Source: Methanobacteriota archaeon | GTDB lineage: Archaea > Thermoplasmatota > Thermoplasmata > RBG-16-68-12 | Length of the DNA: 37,179 bases | Assembly (NCBI GenBank): GCA_020029475.1 | Contig: JAIBJG010000017.1 | Span: forward strand, 1-37,179 | Direction: 5' to 3' | In this document: one piece after another, positions 29,685 through 37,179 of the stretch | How the letters are laid out: every line of letters begins with the position of its first letter | Position numbering within the stretch: the first letter of the stretch is position 1 | Program-made: the position numbers and the translations under genes | Notes under the pieces: model-generated | What the model was told of the DNA's origin: nothing | What the model saw: only the letters and a program-made list of their open reading frames with translations | The model's database searches: none

Positions 29685-31628
29685 ATGGCGGCGCTCTCCC
29701 TGACGCACAAGATCATCAAGAAGCACCTCGAGGCCGGCCGGATGGTCCCGGGAGAAGAGATCGCCCTCCGGATGGACCAGGCCCTCCTCCAGGACGCGAC
29801 GGGCACCCTCGCCTGGCTCGAATACGAGGCGATGAGCGTGGACAAGGTCCGCGTGAAGCGGGCGACCCAGTATGTGGACCACAACATCCTCCAGACCGGG
29901 TTCGAGAACGCGGACGACCACCTCTTCCTCCAGGGGATGTGCGCGAAGTACGGCGCGGTCTTCTCCCGCCCCGGGAACGGGATCAGCCACTGGACCCACA
30001 TGGAGCGGTTCGACGTCCCCGGGCAGACGATGCTCGGGTGCGACAGCCACACGTGCCAGGCCGGGGCTACCGGGATGCTCGCGATTGGCGCCGGCGGGTT
30101 CGAGGTCGCCTCCGTGATGGCGGGAGAGCCGTACCGCTTCCGGATGCCCGGCGTCGTGCGGATCGACCTGACGGGCGAACTCCCGAGATGGACCTCCGCG
30201 AAGGACGTGATCCTCGGGCTCCTCCGGCGGTACGGGGAGAAGTGGGGGAAGGAGAAGGTCCTGGAGTATGGGGGGCCGGGCCTGAAGCAGTTCACGGTCC
30301 CCGAGCGGGGGACGATCGCGAACATGGGAGCTGAGCTCGGCGCGACGGGCTCCGTGTTCCCGAGCGACGGGATGACGGGGCGGTTCTTCCGCGGGCAGAA
30401 GCGGGGCCCGGACTGGAAGGCGCTCGCCGCGGACGAGAGAGCGGAGTACGACGAGCGAATCGAGATGGACCTCTCCGAGATCGAGCCCGTGATCGCGTGC
30501 CCGTCGAGCCCTGGGAACGTGAAGCCGGTCTCCGAGGTCGCGGGCACGGAGGTCACGCAGGTCGCGGTCGGGAGCAGCGTGAACTCCTCCTTCCGGGACC
30601 TCTCGATGGTCGCGGAGATCCTCAAGGGCCAGCAGGTCCACCCGGGCCTCTCGATGGCGGTGTCCCCGGGCTCCCGCCAGGTCCTGATGGCGTGCCTCCT
30701 CCACGGCGTGATGACGACCCTGATCAAGGCGGGGGTTCGGGAACTCGAGGTCGCGTGCGGGCCGTGCATCGGGATGGGGTTCGCCCCGCCCACGAAGGGC
30801 GCCTCCGTGCGGACGTTCAACCGGAACTTCCCCGGCCGGAGCGGGACCCCGGACGACCGGGTCTACCTGTGCAGCCCAGAGACCGCGGCCGCGACCGCGC
30901 TCAAGGGAGTGATCACGGACCCCAGAGACCTGGGACGCCGCCCGCCCTCCGTGACAGAGCTCACCTCGTACCCCGTCGACGACTCCATGTACGTGGCCCC
31001 GCCAAGGGACCGCTCGAAGGTCCAGGTGTACAAGGGCCCGAACATCGGGCCCGTTCCCGTTCCCACGGGCGGGGTCGCGGACACCGTGGAGGGCGAGGTC
31101 CTCCTGAAGCTCGGGGACGGCATCTCCACGGACCACATCCTCCCGGGAGGGGCGGAGATCCTCCCGCTCCGGAGCAACATCCCCGCGATCGCGGAGCACA
31201 CGTTCGAGTACGTGGACCGGACGTTCGTGAATCGTGCGAGGGAGAAGGGCGGGGGCGCGATCGTCGGCGGGGACAACTACGGCCAGGGGAGCTCCCGGGA
31301 GCACGCGGCCGCGGTCCTGATGCACCTCGGGGTGCGGCTCGTGCTCGCGAAGTCGTTCGCCCGGATGCACCGGGACAACCTCGTGAACTTCGGCCTCCCG
31401 CCGCTCGTCTTTGCGAACCCCGGGGACTACGACGGCGTCCAGAAGGGGGACCGGGTCCGCGTCACGGGGCTCATCGAGGGCCTCCGGAACGCTCGGCCCG
31501 TCGACGCCCTGAACGTCTCCCGGGGGAACACGATCCGCCTCGCGTACGACCTGTCCTCCCGCCAACGGGAGATCCTCCTGGAGGGCGGCGGGATCCGGTA
31601 CCTGCAGAAACGGCGCGGCGGCGCGTAG
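29685..31628 (+). CDS. acn: Aconitate hydratase (Aquifex-type, ~650 aa)
   Basis: A 647-aa protein from ATG 29685; the ORF track extends it falsely upstream through the antisense GTPase gene. Family motifs: LGCDSHTCQAGATG (118-131), ACGPCIGMGFAPP with C358 and C361 as cluster ligands, and the swivelling domain with GDGISTDHILPGG and GQGSSREHAAAVLMHLG. Aconitase isomerises citrate and isocitrate with a [4Fe-4S] cluster in the TCA cycle. The length fits the short single-chain bacterial/archaeal type rather than the ~900-aa AcnA. The GSCTN motif that normally supplies the third cluster cysteine reads GSSVNSS (S298 in the Cys position), which is odd. A TATA-like CAATACC lies ~33 nt upstream. Confidence 0.92.
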   Translation: MAALSLTHKIIKKHLEAGRMVPGEEIALRMDQALLQDATGTLAWLEYEAMSVDKVRVKRATQYVDHNILQTGFENADDHLFLQGMCAKYGAVFSRPGNGISHWTHMERFDVPGQTMLGCDSHTCQAGATGMLAIGAGGFEVASVMAGEPYRFRMPGVVRIDLTGELPRWTSAKDVILGLLRRYGEKWGKEKVLEYGGPGLKQFTVPERGTIANMGAELGATGSVFPSDGMTGRFFRGQKRGPDWKALAADERAEYDERIEMDLSEIEPVIACPSSPGNVKPVSEVAGTEVTQVAVGSSVNSSFRDLSMVAEILKGQQVHPGLSMAVSPGSRQVLMACLLHGVMTTLIKAGVRELEVACGPCIGMGFAPPTKGASVRTFNRNFPGRSGTPDDRVYLCSPETAAATALKGVITDPRDLGRRPPSVTELTSYPVDDSMYVAPPRDRSKVQVYKGPNIGPVPVPTGGVADTVEGEVLLKLGDGISTDHILPGGAEILPLRSNIPAIAEHTFEYVDRTFVNRAREKGGGAIVGGDNYGQGSSREHAAAVLMHLGVRLVLAKSFARMHRDNLVNFGLPPLVFANPGDYDGVQKGDRVRVTGLIEGLRNARPVDALNVSRGNTIRLAYDLSSRQREILLEGGGIRYLQKRRGGA

Positions 31629-31637
31629 GCGAGCGCC

Positions 31638-31721
31638 CGCGGGGAGGGGGATTTGAACCCCCGACCTCTTTCGAGGACTGGATTAGCAATCCAGCGCCTT
31701 ACCGGGCTGGGCCATCCCCGC
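31638..31721 (-). tRNA. tRNA-Ser (anticodon GCU)
   Basis: 84 nt on the minus strand. Acceptor GCGGGGA pairs with TCCCCGC, followed by discriminator G. Anticodon stem CTGGA/TCCAG holds loop TTGCTAA with GCT. The long class II variable arm (TCCTCGAAAGAGGTC) and T-arm GGGGG-TTCAAAT-CCCCC are typical of serine tRNAs. CCA is not encoded. It is tail to tail with the aconitase gene (9-bp gap). Confidence 0.96.
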
Positions 31722-31748
31722 AGCGGCGCGGCCCACCGCCTTGCTCGC

Positions 31749-31757
31749 GTTAAAGCT
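31749..31757 (-). promoter_or_regulatory. TATA-like box of tRNA-Ser
   Basis: GCTTTAACG on the minus strand is centred ~32 nt before the tRNA 5' end at 31721. Confidence 0.55.
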
Positions 31758-31794
31758 TTCCCCGCGACGCGGGATTCTAAACCAAGACCAACAA

Positions 31795-31804
31795 CCCTTT
31801 TATC
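31795..31804 (+). promoter_or_regulatory. TATA-like box of the CARDB protein gene
   Basis: CCCTTTTATC is centred ~25 nt before the GTG at 31825. It lies within the ORF-track version of the gene, which argues for the later start. Confidence 0.6.
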
Positions 31805-31824
31805 TGGAGGCGCATCGTGCGCGC

Positions 31825-34800
31825 GTGGCGAGATGGGGCGCCGTTCTCATCGTGTTTTCCATCGTAATCCCGCTCGCGGCGATCGCGTCCGGGTCCGTCC
31901 CGCCCGCCCCGCGACCCCTCGCCCTCACCTTCGTCGATCTCCCCACGTGGCTCGTCGGGGACACGTGGACGTTCGAGACCCACGTCGTGGCCCGGAACGG
32001 GCCGAACTGGACGAACGCGTGGAACAACCTCACGTTCACGGTGTCCGCACGGTTCGAGGCGATGCAGGACGGCGCGTATCTCTACCTCTACAACTCCTCG
32101 ACCGCGGGGAACCTGTCCGCGGAGGGGGAGGTGGCGATGCCGGGCCTCGGGACGATCCCCTACACGTTCACGTCGAACTCGATCCGCGGTTACGCGTGGA
32201 CGGAGCGCGGCGACCTCGCGACCGCGAAGACGAATCAGTCGTTCGTCGGGACCGGGACCGCGACGATCCCGCTCTTCGGCGCCCGCCCGCTCACGGCCTC
32301 CGGGAACCTCACCGCCGTGGACCGCCCGCCCCAGGAGGACTTCGACTTCCCCATCGCGATCGGCGACGCATGGCGGGTGACGTCGACCCTGAACACGACG
32401 GGGACCGCGAGATTCGTCATCGACATGCCCTTCCCCCTCCAAGACATCGTCGTCGACCAGCCGTTCTCCGGGGATGTGCCGATGGACGAGAACTACACGG
32501 TGGCGGGGAGCGAGGTCACGAGCGTCCCCGCGGGGACGTTCGAGACGTTCCGGATCCACGCCGTCACGGCGACCGGGCCGGCGTCGGACCGGTGGTACGC
32601 GCCGAACGCATCGAACTACGTGCGCCTCGAGATCCATGACGTGTCGGGACCCGGGACGTACACGCACACGTGGACGAACCTGACCTCCTACTCCCTTGGC
32701 GTTCCGGCAATCCCGGTCCCCGTCGCGCTCGCTCCGACGAAGGTGGGACCTGGGGGACCCTTCACGATCTTCGCGAACACGACCGCCGCGCTCGCCCCGG
32801 TGCGGGTAATCATCCCCGCGATCAACCTCACGGCGACCGGATCGACGGACGCCGCGGGCCTCTTCCAGATGACGCTGGGCGCGCCCGCGCACGACGACGC
32901 GACGCCCGCGAACACGGATGTCGGCAGCCACGGCGTCCTCGTCGAGGTCGGTCCCGCCACGGGACACGGCGCCGCCACGATCTCCCTCCTCCGGCCTGAC
33001 CTGACGATCGCGGGCCTCAGCGCTTCGACGGTCCCCGTCGCGGACGGGGTCCCCACGGACCTCACGACCTCGGTATCCGTGACGACGGACGTGCCCGTCC
33101 ACTCGCCCGTGGAGATCACGTTCGTCGCGGAGGACGTCGACGTGGACCGCGACGGGAGGATGGACACCTCGATCGATGTCTACTGCGCCCGGAGCGCATG
33201 CGCGAACACGAGCGTCGCACCGTTGCTCCCGGGGACCCCCGCCATCGCGTCCGCGGTGTGGACGCCGAGCCCGATAACGCTTCCGACGGACGTGCGTGTG
33301 AGCGCGGTCGTCGATCCGAGGAACCGGTACCCGGAGGGGGACGAGCGGAACAACCTCGTGGGGGCGACGTTCCGCGTCGAGGCGCCGAACCTCACACCGA
33401 GCAACGTGACCGTCGAGGCGGGCGGGTCCACGAACGTGTTCGACAGCCCCGCCTCGATCGGGTTCCTCTCCCCGCTGATCACGATCCCCACCGGGACCGT
33501 CGTGAACCTTACCGTCACCGTGAGGAACGCGGGCGTGATCAACGTCGCCGCATCGACGGTCGTCGCCTTCTACAACACGACGACCCTGAACGGGACGGGA
33601 GACCCGCCGTTCATGCAGTTCAGCATCGGCCCGCTCGACGCGGGCTCGGAGGTGGGCCTCGCCACCGTCCGGTGGACCGCTCCCCCCGCCGCGGGGACGT
33701 ACTACGTGAACGTCACCACGGACTTCGACCGGACCGTCCGGGAGACCTCGGAGGCGGACAACACCTTCGTCGTTCGCATCCGTGCGTACGATCTGGCCTC
33801 CGCACCCGATCTCGTCCCGACGAGCGTCACGATTCCCGCGAAAGCGAGCCTGAACCGGACCGTGACGGTGACGACCCGCGTCACGAACGAAGGCCCGGGG
33901 GACGCGGCCGGGTTCCAGGTCGCGTTCTACAACGCGTCGGAGCGCGCCTCCCCCTTCGCGATCGTGAACGTCGGGGCCCTCGGCACGGGGAACACGAGCT
34001 CCGTGATCTCCGCGATGTGGTCTTCGCCGGACCTGGGCCCGCACGAGATCTGGGTCGAGGTGGACTACCTCAACGCGGTCCCGGAGGGGTACGAGACGAA
34101 CAACGCGAGGTCCGGCGCGATCACCGTGTACGAGGTCCCGACGACGTCTTTGGAAATCGGCGTCCCCCGGGTGCACGGGAACACGATGTACATCCGGCCG
34201 ATAACGGAGCTGGGCTTCGTCTCCCCGGATTGGACCGGGAGCGGTCTCCCGACGATCTGGTACCGCGTGGATTCCGGGCCGTGGACGTCGATCCCGGAAC
34301 GCCAGCGGTTCACCCTCGCAGGCGGCCCGCACCGGATCACCTGGAACGCGACGGACCCCCTGGGCGGGGTCGAGCCGTCCCACGTGTGGGACGTGTTCGT
34401 GGACGACCTCGCGCCCGAGACGGTCCCGACGGTTTCGAACGCGACGGACGGGAAGGTCGTCTCGTTCGCCGCGACGGACCTCGGGGTCGGGATGAACTGG
34501 ACGGAGTACCGGATCGATGGCGGGCCGGGATGGACCCGGTACAACGGGACCGGGGTCCTGATCACCACCCCCGGGAACCACACCGTCGAGTTTCGGAGCT
34601 CGGACCTCCTCGGGAACGTCGAACCGACGCAGACGATTTCCGTGCTCGTGCCGTCCGCTCCCTCGACCCCGACCGCGGGCTTCAACGTGAAGCCGATCCT
34701 CGCCGCCGTGTTCGCTGCGATGCTCATCCTGACGGGCTGGTTCGCCGCACCGAGCCCGGACCCGCGAAGGCGGCGGTGGTGGTTCCTCACCGTCGTCCTC

Positions 34801-34962
34801 CCGCCCGCCGCGGTCGAGCTCGCGACGGGGGCGGTCTCCCTCGGGGTCCCGGAGATGGCGGTCCCCGGCGGGTCCCTCGGCGTCCCCGTGGACACCGCCC
34901 TCCTGCTGATCGGCCTCCTCGTGATCTGGTTCTCCCGCCGGCGGGTCATCCGGGCGTCGTGA
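31825..34962 (+). CDS. Secreted, membrane-anchored CARDB-repeat surface protein
   Basis: A 1045-aa protein from GTG 31825. The N-terminus then reads VARWGAVLIVFSIVIPLAAI, a normal signal peptide, whereas the ORF-track start adds 28 residues across the TATA box. Residues ~35-300 are a beta-rich region with many N-x-T/S sequons. Residues ~389-768 hold three CARDB-type (cell-adhesion-related) modules, recognised by repeats ending in PEGDERNN, RETSEADN and PEGYETNN. Then come two Ig-like segments that share a DLAPETV-type start. About three hydrophobic helices occur at the C-terminus (~955-975, 985-1005, 1022-1040), with RRRR between the first two. It is probably a cell-surface adhesion or structural protein. 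The MFS gene starts 4 bp after its stop, so the two form an operon. Confidence 0.87.
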   Translation: MARWGAVLIVFSIVIPLAAIASGSVPPAPRPLALTFVDLPTWLVGDTWTFETHVVARNGPNWTNAWNNLTFTVSARFEAMQDGAYLYLYNSSTAGNLSAEGEVAMPGLGTIPYTFTSNSIRGYAWTERGDLATAKTNQSFVGTGTATIPLFGARPLTASGNLTAVDRPPQEDFDFPIAIGDAWRVTSTLNTTGTARFVIDMPFPLQDIVVDQPFSGDVPMDENYTVAGSEVTSVPAGTFETFRIHAVTATGPASDRWYAPNASNYVRLEIHDVSGPGTYTHTWTNLTSYSLGVPAIPVPVALAPTKVGPGGPFTIFANTTAALAPVRVIIPAINLTATGSTDAAGLFQMTLGAPAHDDATPANTDVGSHGVLVEVGPATGHGAATISLLRPDLTIAGLSASTVPVADGVPTDLTTSVSVTTDVPVHSPVEITFVAEDVDVDRDGRMDTSIDVYCARSACANTSVAPLLPGTPAIASAVWTPSPITLPTDVRVSAVVDPRNRYPEGDERNNLVGATFRVEAPNLTPSNVTVEAGGSTNVFDSPASIGFLSPLITIPTGTVVNLTVTVRNAGVINVAASTVVAFYNTTTLNGTGDPPFMQFSIGPLDAGSEVGLATVRWTAPPAAGTYYVNVTTDFDRTVRETSEADNTFVVRIRAYDLASAPDLVPTSVTIPAKASLNRTVTVTTRVTNEGPGDAAGFQVAFYNASERASPFAIVNVGALGTGNTSSVISAMWSSPDLGPHEIWVEVDYLNAVPEGYETNNARSGAITVYEVPTTSLEIGVPRVHGNTMYIRPITELGFVSPDWTGSGLPTIWYRVDSGPWTSIPERQRFTLAGGPHRITWNATDPLGGVEPSHVWDVFVDDLAPETVPTVSNATDGKVVSFAATDLGVGMNWTEYRIDGGPGWTRYNGTGVLITTPGNHTVEFRSSDLLGNVEPTQTISVLVPSAPSTPTAGFNVKPILAAVFAAMLILTGWFAAPSPDPRRRRWWFLTVVLPPAAVELATGAVSLGVPEMAVPGGSLGVPVDTALLLIGLLVIWFSRRRVIRAS

Positions 34963-34966
34963 GGGG

Positions 34967-36076
34967 ATGCCGACCCGGCGCCGCACCACCGTCCTCCTCG
35001 TCCTCCTGGGGCTCATCGCCTTCGGATCCTCGATGACGGGGTCGTTCTGGGTCGTCTTCCTCCACGAGGTCCACGGGGCCCCCGCCCCGGTGATTGCGGC
35101 CCTCTTCGGGACCGCGGCGTTCGCGGCGGTCCTCACGGCGATGGGGATGACCCTCAAGGGCTCCGTCCCCGCGACCCCCTCGATCGTGGCGGGCATCGCG
35201 TGCATCGAGTTCATGCAGCTCGCCCTCGGGACGCTGCGTGGGCCCGCCCTCTTCGCGCTCTTCTCCCTCCTGTATGGGGCGTACATCCCGCTGTTCTTCC
35301 TCCCGTGGAACACGATGTTCGCCTCGGAGACCCGCGCGCACGATCGCGCCGCGAAGTTCGCGGGCTTTCCCCTCGTCGTGAGCATCGCGACGATAGGGGC
35401 CCCGTTCCTCGGCGGGCTCGTCGCAGGAACCCTTGGGTTCCCCGCCCTGTTCATCATCGGCGCGGGGGTGCTCGCGGGTGCGGCCCTCTTCGCGATCGCG
35501 ACGGGACGGAGGTCGGAGCGGGTCCGTCTCGCGTGGAACCCCGCCCTCCTGGGCCGGGAGACGGCGATCGCATACGCCGCGCAGGGCGGGATCGAAGGCG
35601 TGCTCTGGACCTCGATCCCCCTCGTCGCGCTGTCCTTTGTCGGGAGCACGGTGCTCCTTGGCGCGGTCTTCTCCCTGTTCGCCCTGTCCGGCGGGGTCTT
35701 CGCCGTCCTCCTCGGACGGTGGTCGGACCGGATCCGGCATCGGCGGCGGTTCATCCTCCTCGGGGTCGGCCTCTCGATCCCCCTCGCGATTGCCGTGGGT
35801 CTCGCCCCGGACCTCGTCGCGTTCACCGTGGCGAATGGCGCCCTCAGCGCGACCCTCGCGATCGCGCCGACGTTCGTGAACGCGGCGGTCGTCGACCGTC
35901 TCGAGCACGAGATCGGACCCGTGATGCAGACCCGCGAGGTGATCCTGAACTTGAGCCGCGGTGCGTCGAGCGTCGGGATCCTCGCGCTGTTCCTCCTGGG
36001 GGTCCCCGTCCAGCTCGCGGTCCTCCTCGTCGCGGGCTTCCTCCCCCTGCAGGCCCTCGCGGAGCGGGGCGCGTAG
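34967..36076 (+). CDS. Major facilitator superfamily transporter
   Basis: A 369-aa protein with about 11 or 12 hydrophobic helices. The N-terminus is basic (MPTRRRTTVLLVLLGLIAFG). A charged loop, LGRWSDRIRHRRR at ~245-257, matches the MFS motif-A loop between helices (G-x-x-SDR-x-x-RR) in the second half. The first-half equivalent is degenerate (MTLKGSVP). At 369 residues it is slightly short for the family. The substrate cannot be deduced. It starts 4 bp after the CARDB gene and is likely co-transcribed and co-translated, suggesting an envelope-related export role. Confidence 0.85.
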   Translation: MPTRRRTTVLLVLLGLIAFGSSMTGSFWVVFLHEVHGAPAPVIAALFGTAAFAAVLTAMGMTLKGSVPATPSIVAGIACIEFMQLALGTLRGPALFALFSLLYGAYIPLFFLPWNTMFASETRAHDRAAKFAGFPLVVSIATIGAPFLGGLVAGTLGFPALFIIGAGVLAGAALFAIATGRRSERVRLAWNPALLGRETAIAYAAQGGIEGVLWTSIPLVALSFVGSTVLLGAVFSLFALSGGVFAVLLGRWSDRIRHRRRFILLGVGLSIPLAIAVGLAPDLVAFTVANGALSATLAIAPTFVNAAVVDRLEHEIGPVMQTREVILNLSRGASSVGILALFLLGVPVQLAVLLVAGFLPLQALAERGA

Positions 36077-36082
36077 GGGCGC

Positions 36083-36090
36083 GGCTTTTT
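36083..36090 (+). promoter_or_regulatory. TATA-like/T-rich element before the 84-aa gene
   Basis: GGCTTTTT is centred ~30 nt before the ATG at 36117 and 7 nt after the MFS stop. The T-run could also act as a terminator for the upstream operon. Confidence 0.4.
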
Positions 36091-36116
36091 GGCGGGGGAG
36101 GGCCTTGGGTTGCGCG

Positions 36117-36371
36117 ATGGCCCAGGGGGACGTCCTCGAGTCGGTCGGGAAGGTGCTCGTCCTCTTCGCGTCCATCGTCCTCGTCACCCTCCTCGCGTTC
36201 GCGGTCCTCGCCGTCTTCTCCTACGCGGAACCGTTTCTCTCCCCGCCGCAGGTCGTCGACGGACTCCTGCCGGCCACGGTGATGTCGATCGTCGCGCTCG
36301 TCGCGGGGACCGTCGCCCTCGTCGCGTCGAGATTCCTCGAATCGTCGGAGATGAACCCGCCCCCGCACTGA
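36117..36371 (+). CDS. Small two-helix membrane protein
   Basis: An 84-aa protein from ATG 36117 (MAQGDVLESV); the ORF-track start at 35961 lies within the MFS gene in another frame. Two hydrophobic helices (~13-33 and ~47-68) are joined by a short loop rich in Pro, with a hydrophilic C-terminus. No family is recognised. The T-rich promoter-like element ~30 nt upstream and the clean membrane pattern support expression. Confidence 0.6.
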   Translation: MAQGDVLESVGKVLVLFASIVLVTLLAFAVLAVFSYAEPFLSPPQVVDGLLPATVMSIVALVAGTVALVASRFLESSEMNPPPH

Positions 36372-36669
36372 AGAAATCCGGGCGGAAATCGTCCGTGCGA
36401 AAGCCTCAAATAGCCTGTGAAGGTATGTGTCGGAAGGCTCGGCCGAAAAGGCTGTGACATCGCAATCGAGCCGCGAATGACCGAGCCACGCGGCGGCAAT
36501 TCGGCGATGGCCCTGACCCGTGATGGGCCCTCTTCTAGTGCCGCCCACACGGTGGAGGTGTGAGAAACCCGCGCTCACGCGCGTGATCTCTCATATCTGA
36601 CGCTCGACGCATCAAGAGGTGCAAGCTCTTCACGTCAATTCCAATATGTAGACAGTGTGCTAGGAATCA
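36372..36669 (+). other. Non-coding region and 16S rRNA leader
   Basis: 298 bp with no convincing gene. CCTCAAATA at 36404-36412 is the best upstream TATA-like candidate for an rRNA promoter, which would give a leader of ~235 nt. CATATC at 36592-36597 and CAATATG at 36642-36648 are weaker alternatives nearer the 16S. The leader contains a palindrome, CACGCGCGTG (36576-36585), and the hairpin AAGAG-GTGCAAG-CTCTT (36614-36630). A processing stem flanking 16S should exist, but its other half lies outside the window. Confidence 0.5.
36404..36412 (+). promoter_or_regulatory. Candidate rRNA promoter TATA-like box
   Basis: CCTCAAATA, preceded by CGAAAG as a possible BRE-like purine element, is the best-placed AT-rich stretch soon after the upstream gene. 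It is assigned by position only. Confidence 0.35.
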
Positions 36670-37179
36670 ACTCCGGTTGATCCTGCCGGCGGGCACCGCT
36701 ATGGGAGTTCGCTTAAGACATGCGAGTCGAGAGGTGCAAGACCTCGGCGTACGGCTCAGTAACACGCGGACAACCTGCCCTCGCGTGGGGGATACTCTCG
36801 GGAAACTGAGGATAATACCCCATAGGTCCGGGATGCTGGAACGCTTCCGGGCTGAAAGCTCCGGCGCGCGAGGATGGGTCTGCGGCCTATCAGCTTGTAG
36901 GGGGTTTAACAGACCCCCTAGGCTTCGACGGGTACGGGCTATGGGAGTAGTCGCCCGGAGATGGACTCTGAGACACGAGTCCAGGCCCTACGGGGCGCAG
37001 CAGTCGCGAAAACTTCCCAATGTGGGAAACCACGAGGAGGGAACTCCCAGTGCGTGCACTTTGTGCACGCTGTTCTCGCGCCTAAAAAGCACGAGAAGTA
37101 AGGGCCGGGTAAGACGGGTGCCAGCCGCCGCGGTAATACCCGCGGCCCGAGTGGTGCTCATTATTATTGAGTCTAAAAC
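36670..37179 (+). rRNA. rrs: 16S ribosomal RNA, 5' part (3' end outside window)
   Basis: Begins ACTCCGGTTGATCCTGCCGG, the conserved archaeal 16S 5' end. Other universal elements are in order: AAGACATGCGAGTCGA, AGTAACACGCGGACAACCTGCCC, CTATCAGCTTGTAGG, GAGACACGAGTCCAGGCCCTA, GGGCGCAGCAGTCGCGAAAA and the 530 loop GTGCCAGCCGCCGCGGTAA near the end. About 510 nt are present and the gene is truncated by the window. The AGTCGCGAAAACTTCC form is archaeal. Confidence 0.98.

Noticed and set aside
31777-35826. 1349-aa minus-strand ORF opposite the CARDB and MFS genes
   Set aside because: It has the same shadow composition and spans two well-supported plus-strand genes and their junction.
1-37179. CRISPR arrays, insertion sequences or phage genes
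   Set aside because: No regularly spaced direct repeats, transposase or integrase motifs, or terminal inverted repeats were seen in reading the window.

Overview
The window is very GC-rich (roughly two thirds G+C by eye) and archaeal. It encodes ribosomal protein eS6, initiation factor aIF2 gamma, archaeal Pelota, archaeosine tRNA-guanine transglycosylase, Pth2-type peptidyl-tRNA hydrolase and the KEOPS subunit Pcc1. It ends in the first ~510 nt of an archaeal 16S rRNA gene (CTCCGGTTGATCCTGCCGG start). Archaeosine synthesis, a Ras-like GTPase, SHOCT-type repeats and large secreted proteins fit a euryarchaeal, probably Thermoplasmatota-related lineage, but that placement is an inference. Because of the GC content nearly every gene casts long antisense and out-of-frame ORFs, and most lines of the ORF track are such shadows.

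Layout. 1-4884 (minus strand): a secreted glycine-rich beta-helix protein cut by the window edge, a Nudix-HAD fusion, a small proline-rich secreted protein, an O-methyltransferase and a 65-aa coiled-coil protein. 4943-7402 (plus): an MtaB/CDKAL1-type tRNA methylthiotransferase, translationally coupled to a zinc-ribbon membrane protein, then tRNA-Gln(UUG). 7400-10693: a tiny membrane protein divergent from pcc1, then tgtA (minus) divergent from a DEDD exonuclease. 10735-12553: a VOC-fold protein, a MazG-like pyrophosphohydrolase, an unknown protein and a KaiC-like ATPase. 12676-14232: a three-gene run of membrane/coiled-coil protein, pth2 and DUF99. 14229-18564 (minus): pelA, a 325-bp non-coding region with several hairpins, aIF2 gamma, eS6 and cysS. 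18665-26995: one 2776-codon gene for a giant secreted and membrane-anchored subtilase. 27039-31721: tRNA-Ala(CGC), a membrane protein, two small genes, a Ras-like GTPase, aconitase and tRNA-Ser(GCU). 31825-36371: a CARDB-repeat surface protein, an MFS transporter and a small membrane protein. From 36372: the rRNA leader and 16S rRNA.

How the parts relate. Much of the centre is translation and tRNA modification: Pcc1 (t6A synthesis), the methylthiotransferase (t6A to ms2t6A) and TgtA (archaeosine) lie within 5 kb and surround a tRNA gene. Pelota, Pth2, aIF2 gamma, eS6 and CysS cover ribosome rescue, peptidyl-tRNA recycling, initiation, the ribosome and charging. Many genes have a TATA-like box centred 24-33 nt before an ATG, GTG or TTG codon and no Shine-Dalgarno sequence. 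This points to leaderless transcripts and moves several starts from those in the ORF track.

The most striking element is the giant subtilase. Its catalytic Asp and His are separated by ~780 residues that include a seven-bladed WD40 propeller. After a long extracellular region and one transmembrane helix it carries eight tandem SHOCT-like repeats predicted to be cytoplasmic. No mobile element or CRISPR array was seen.
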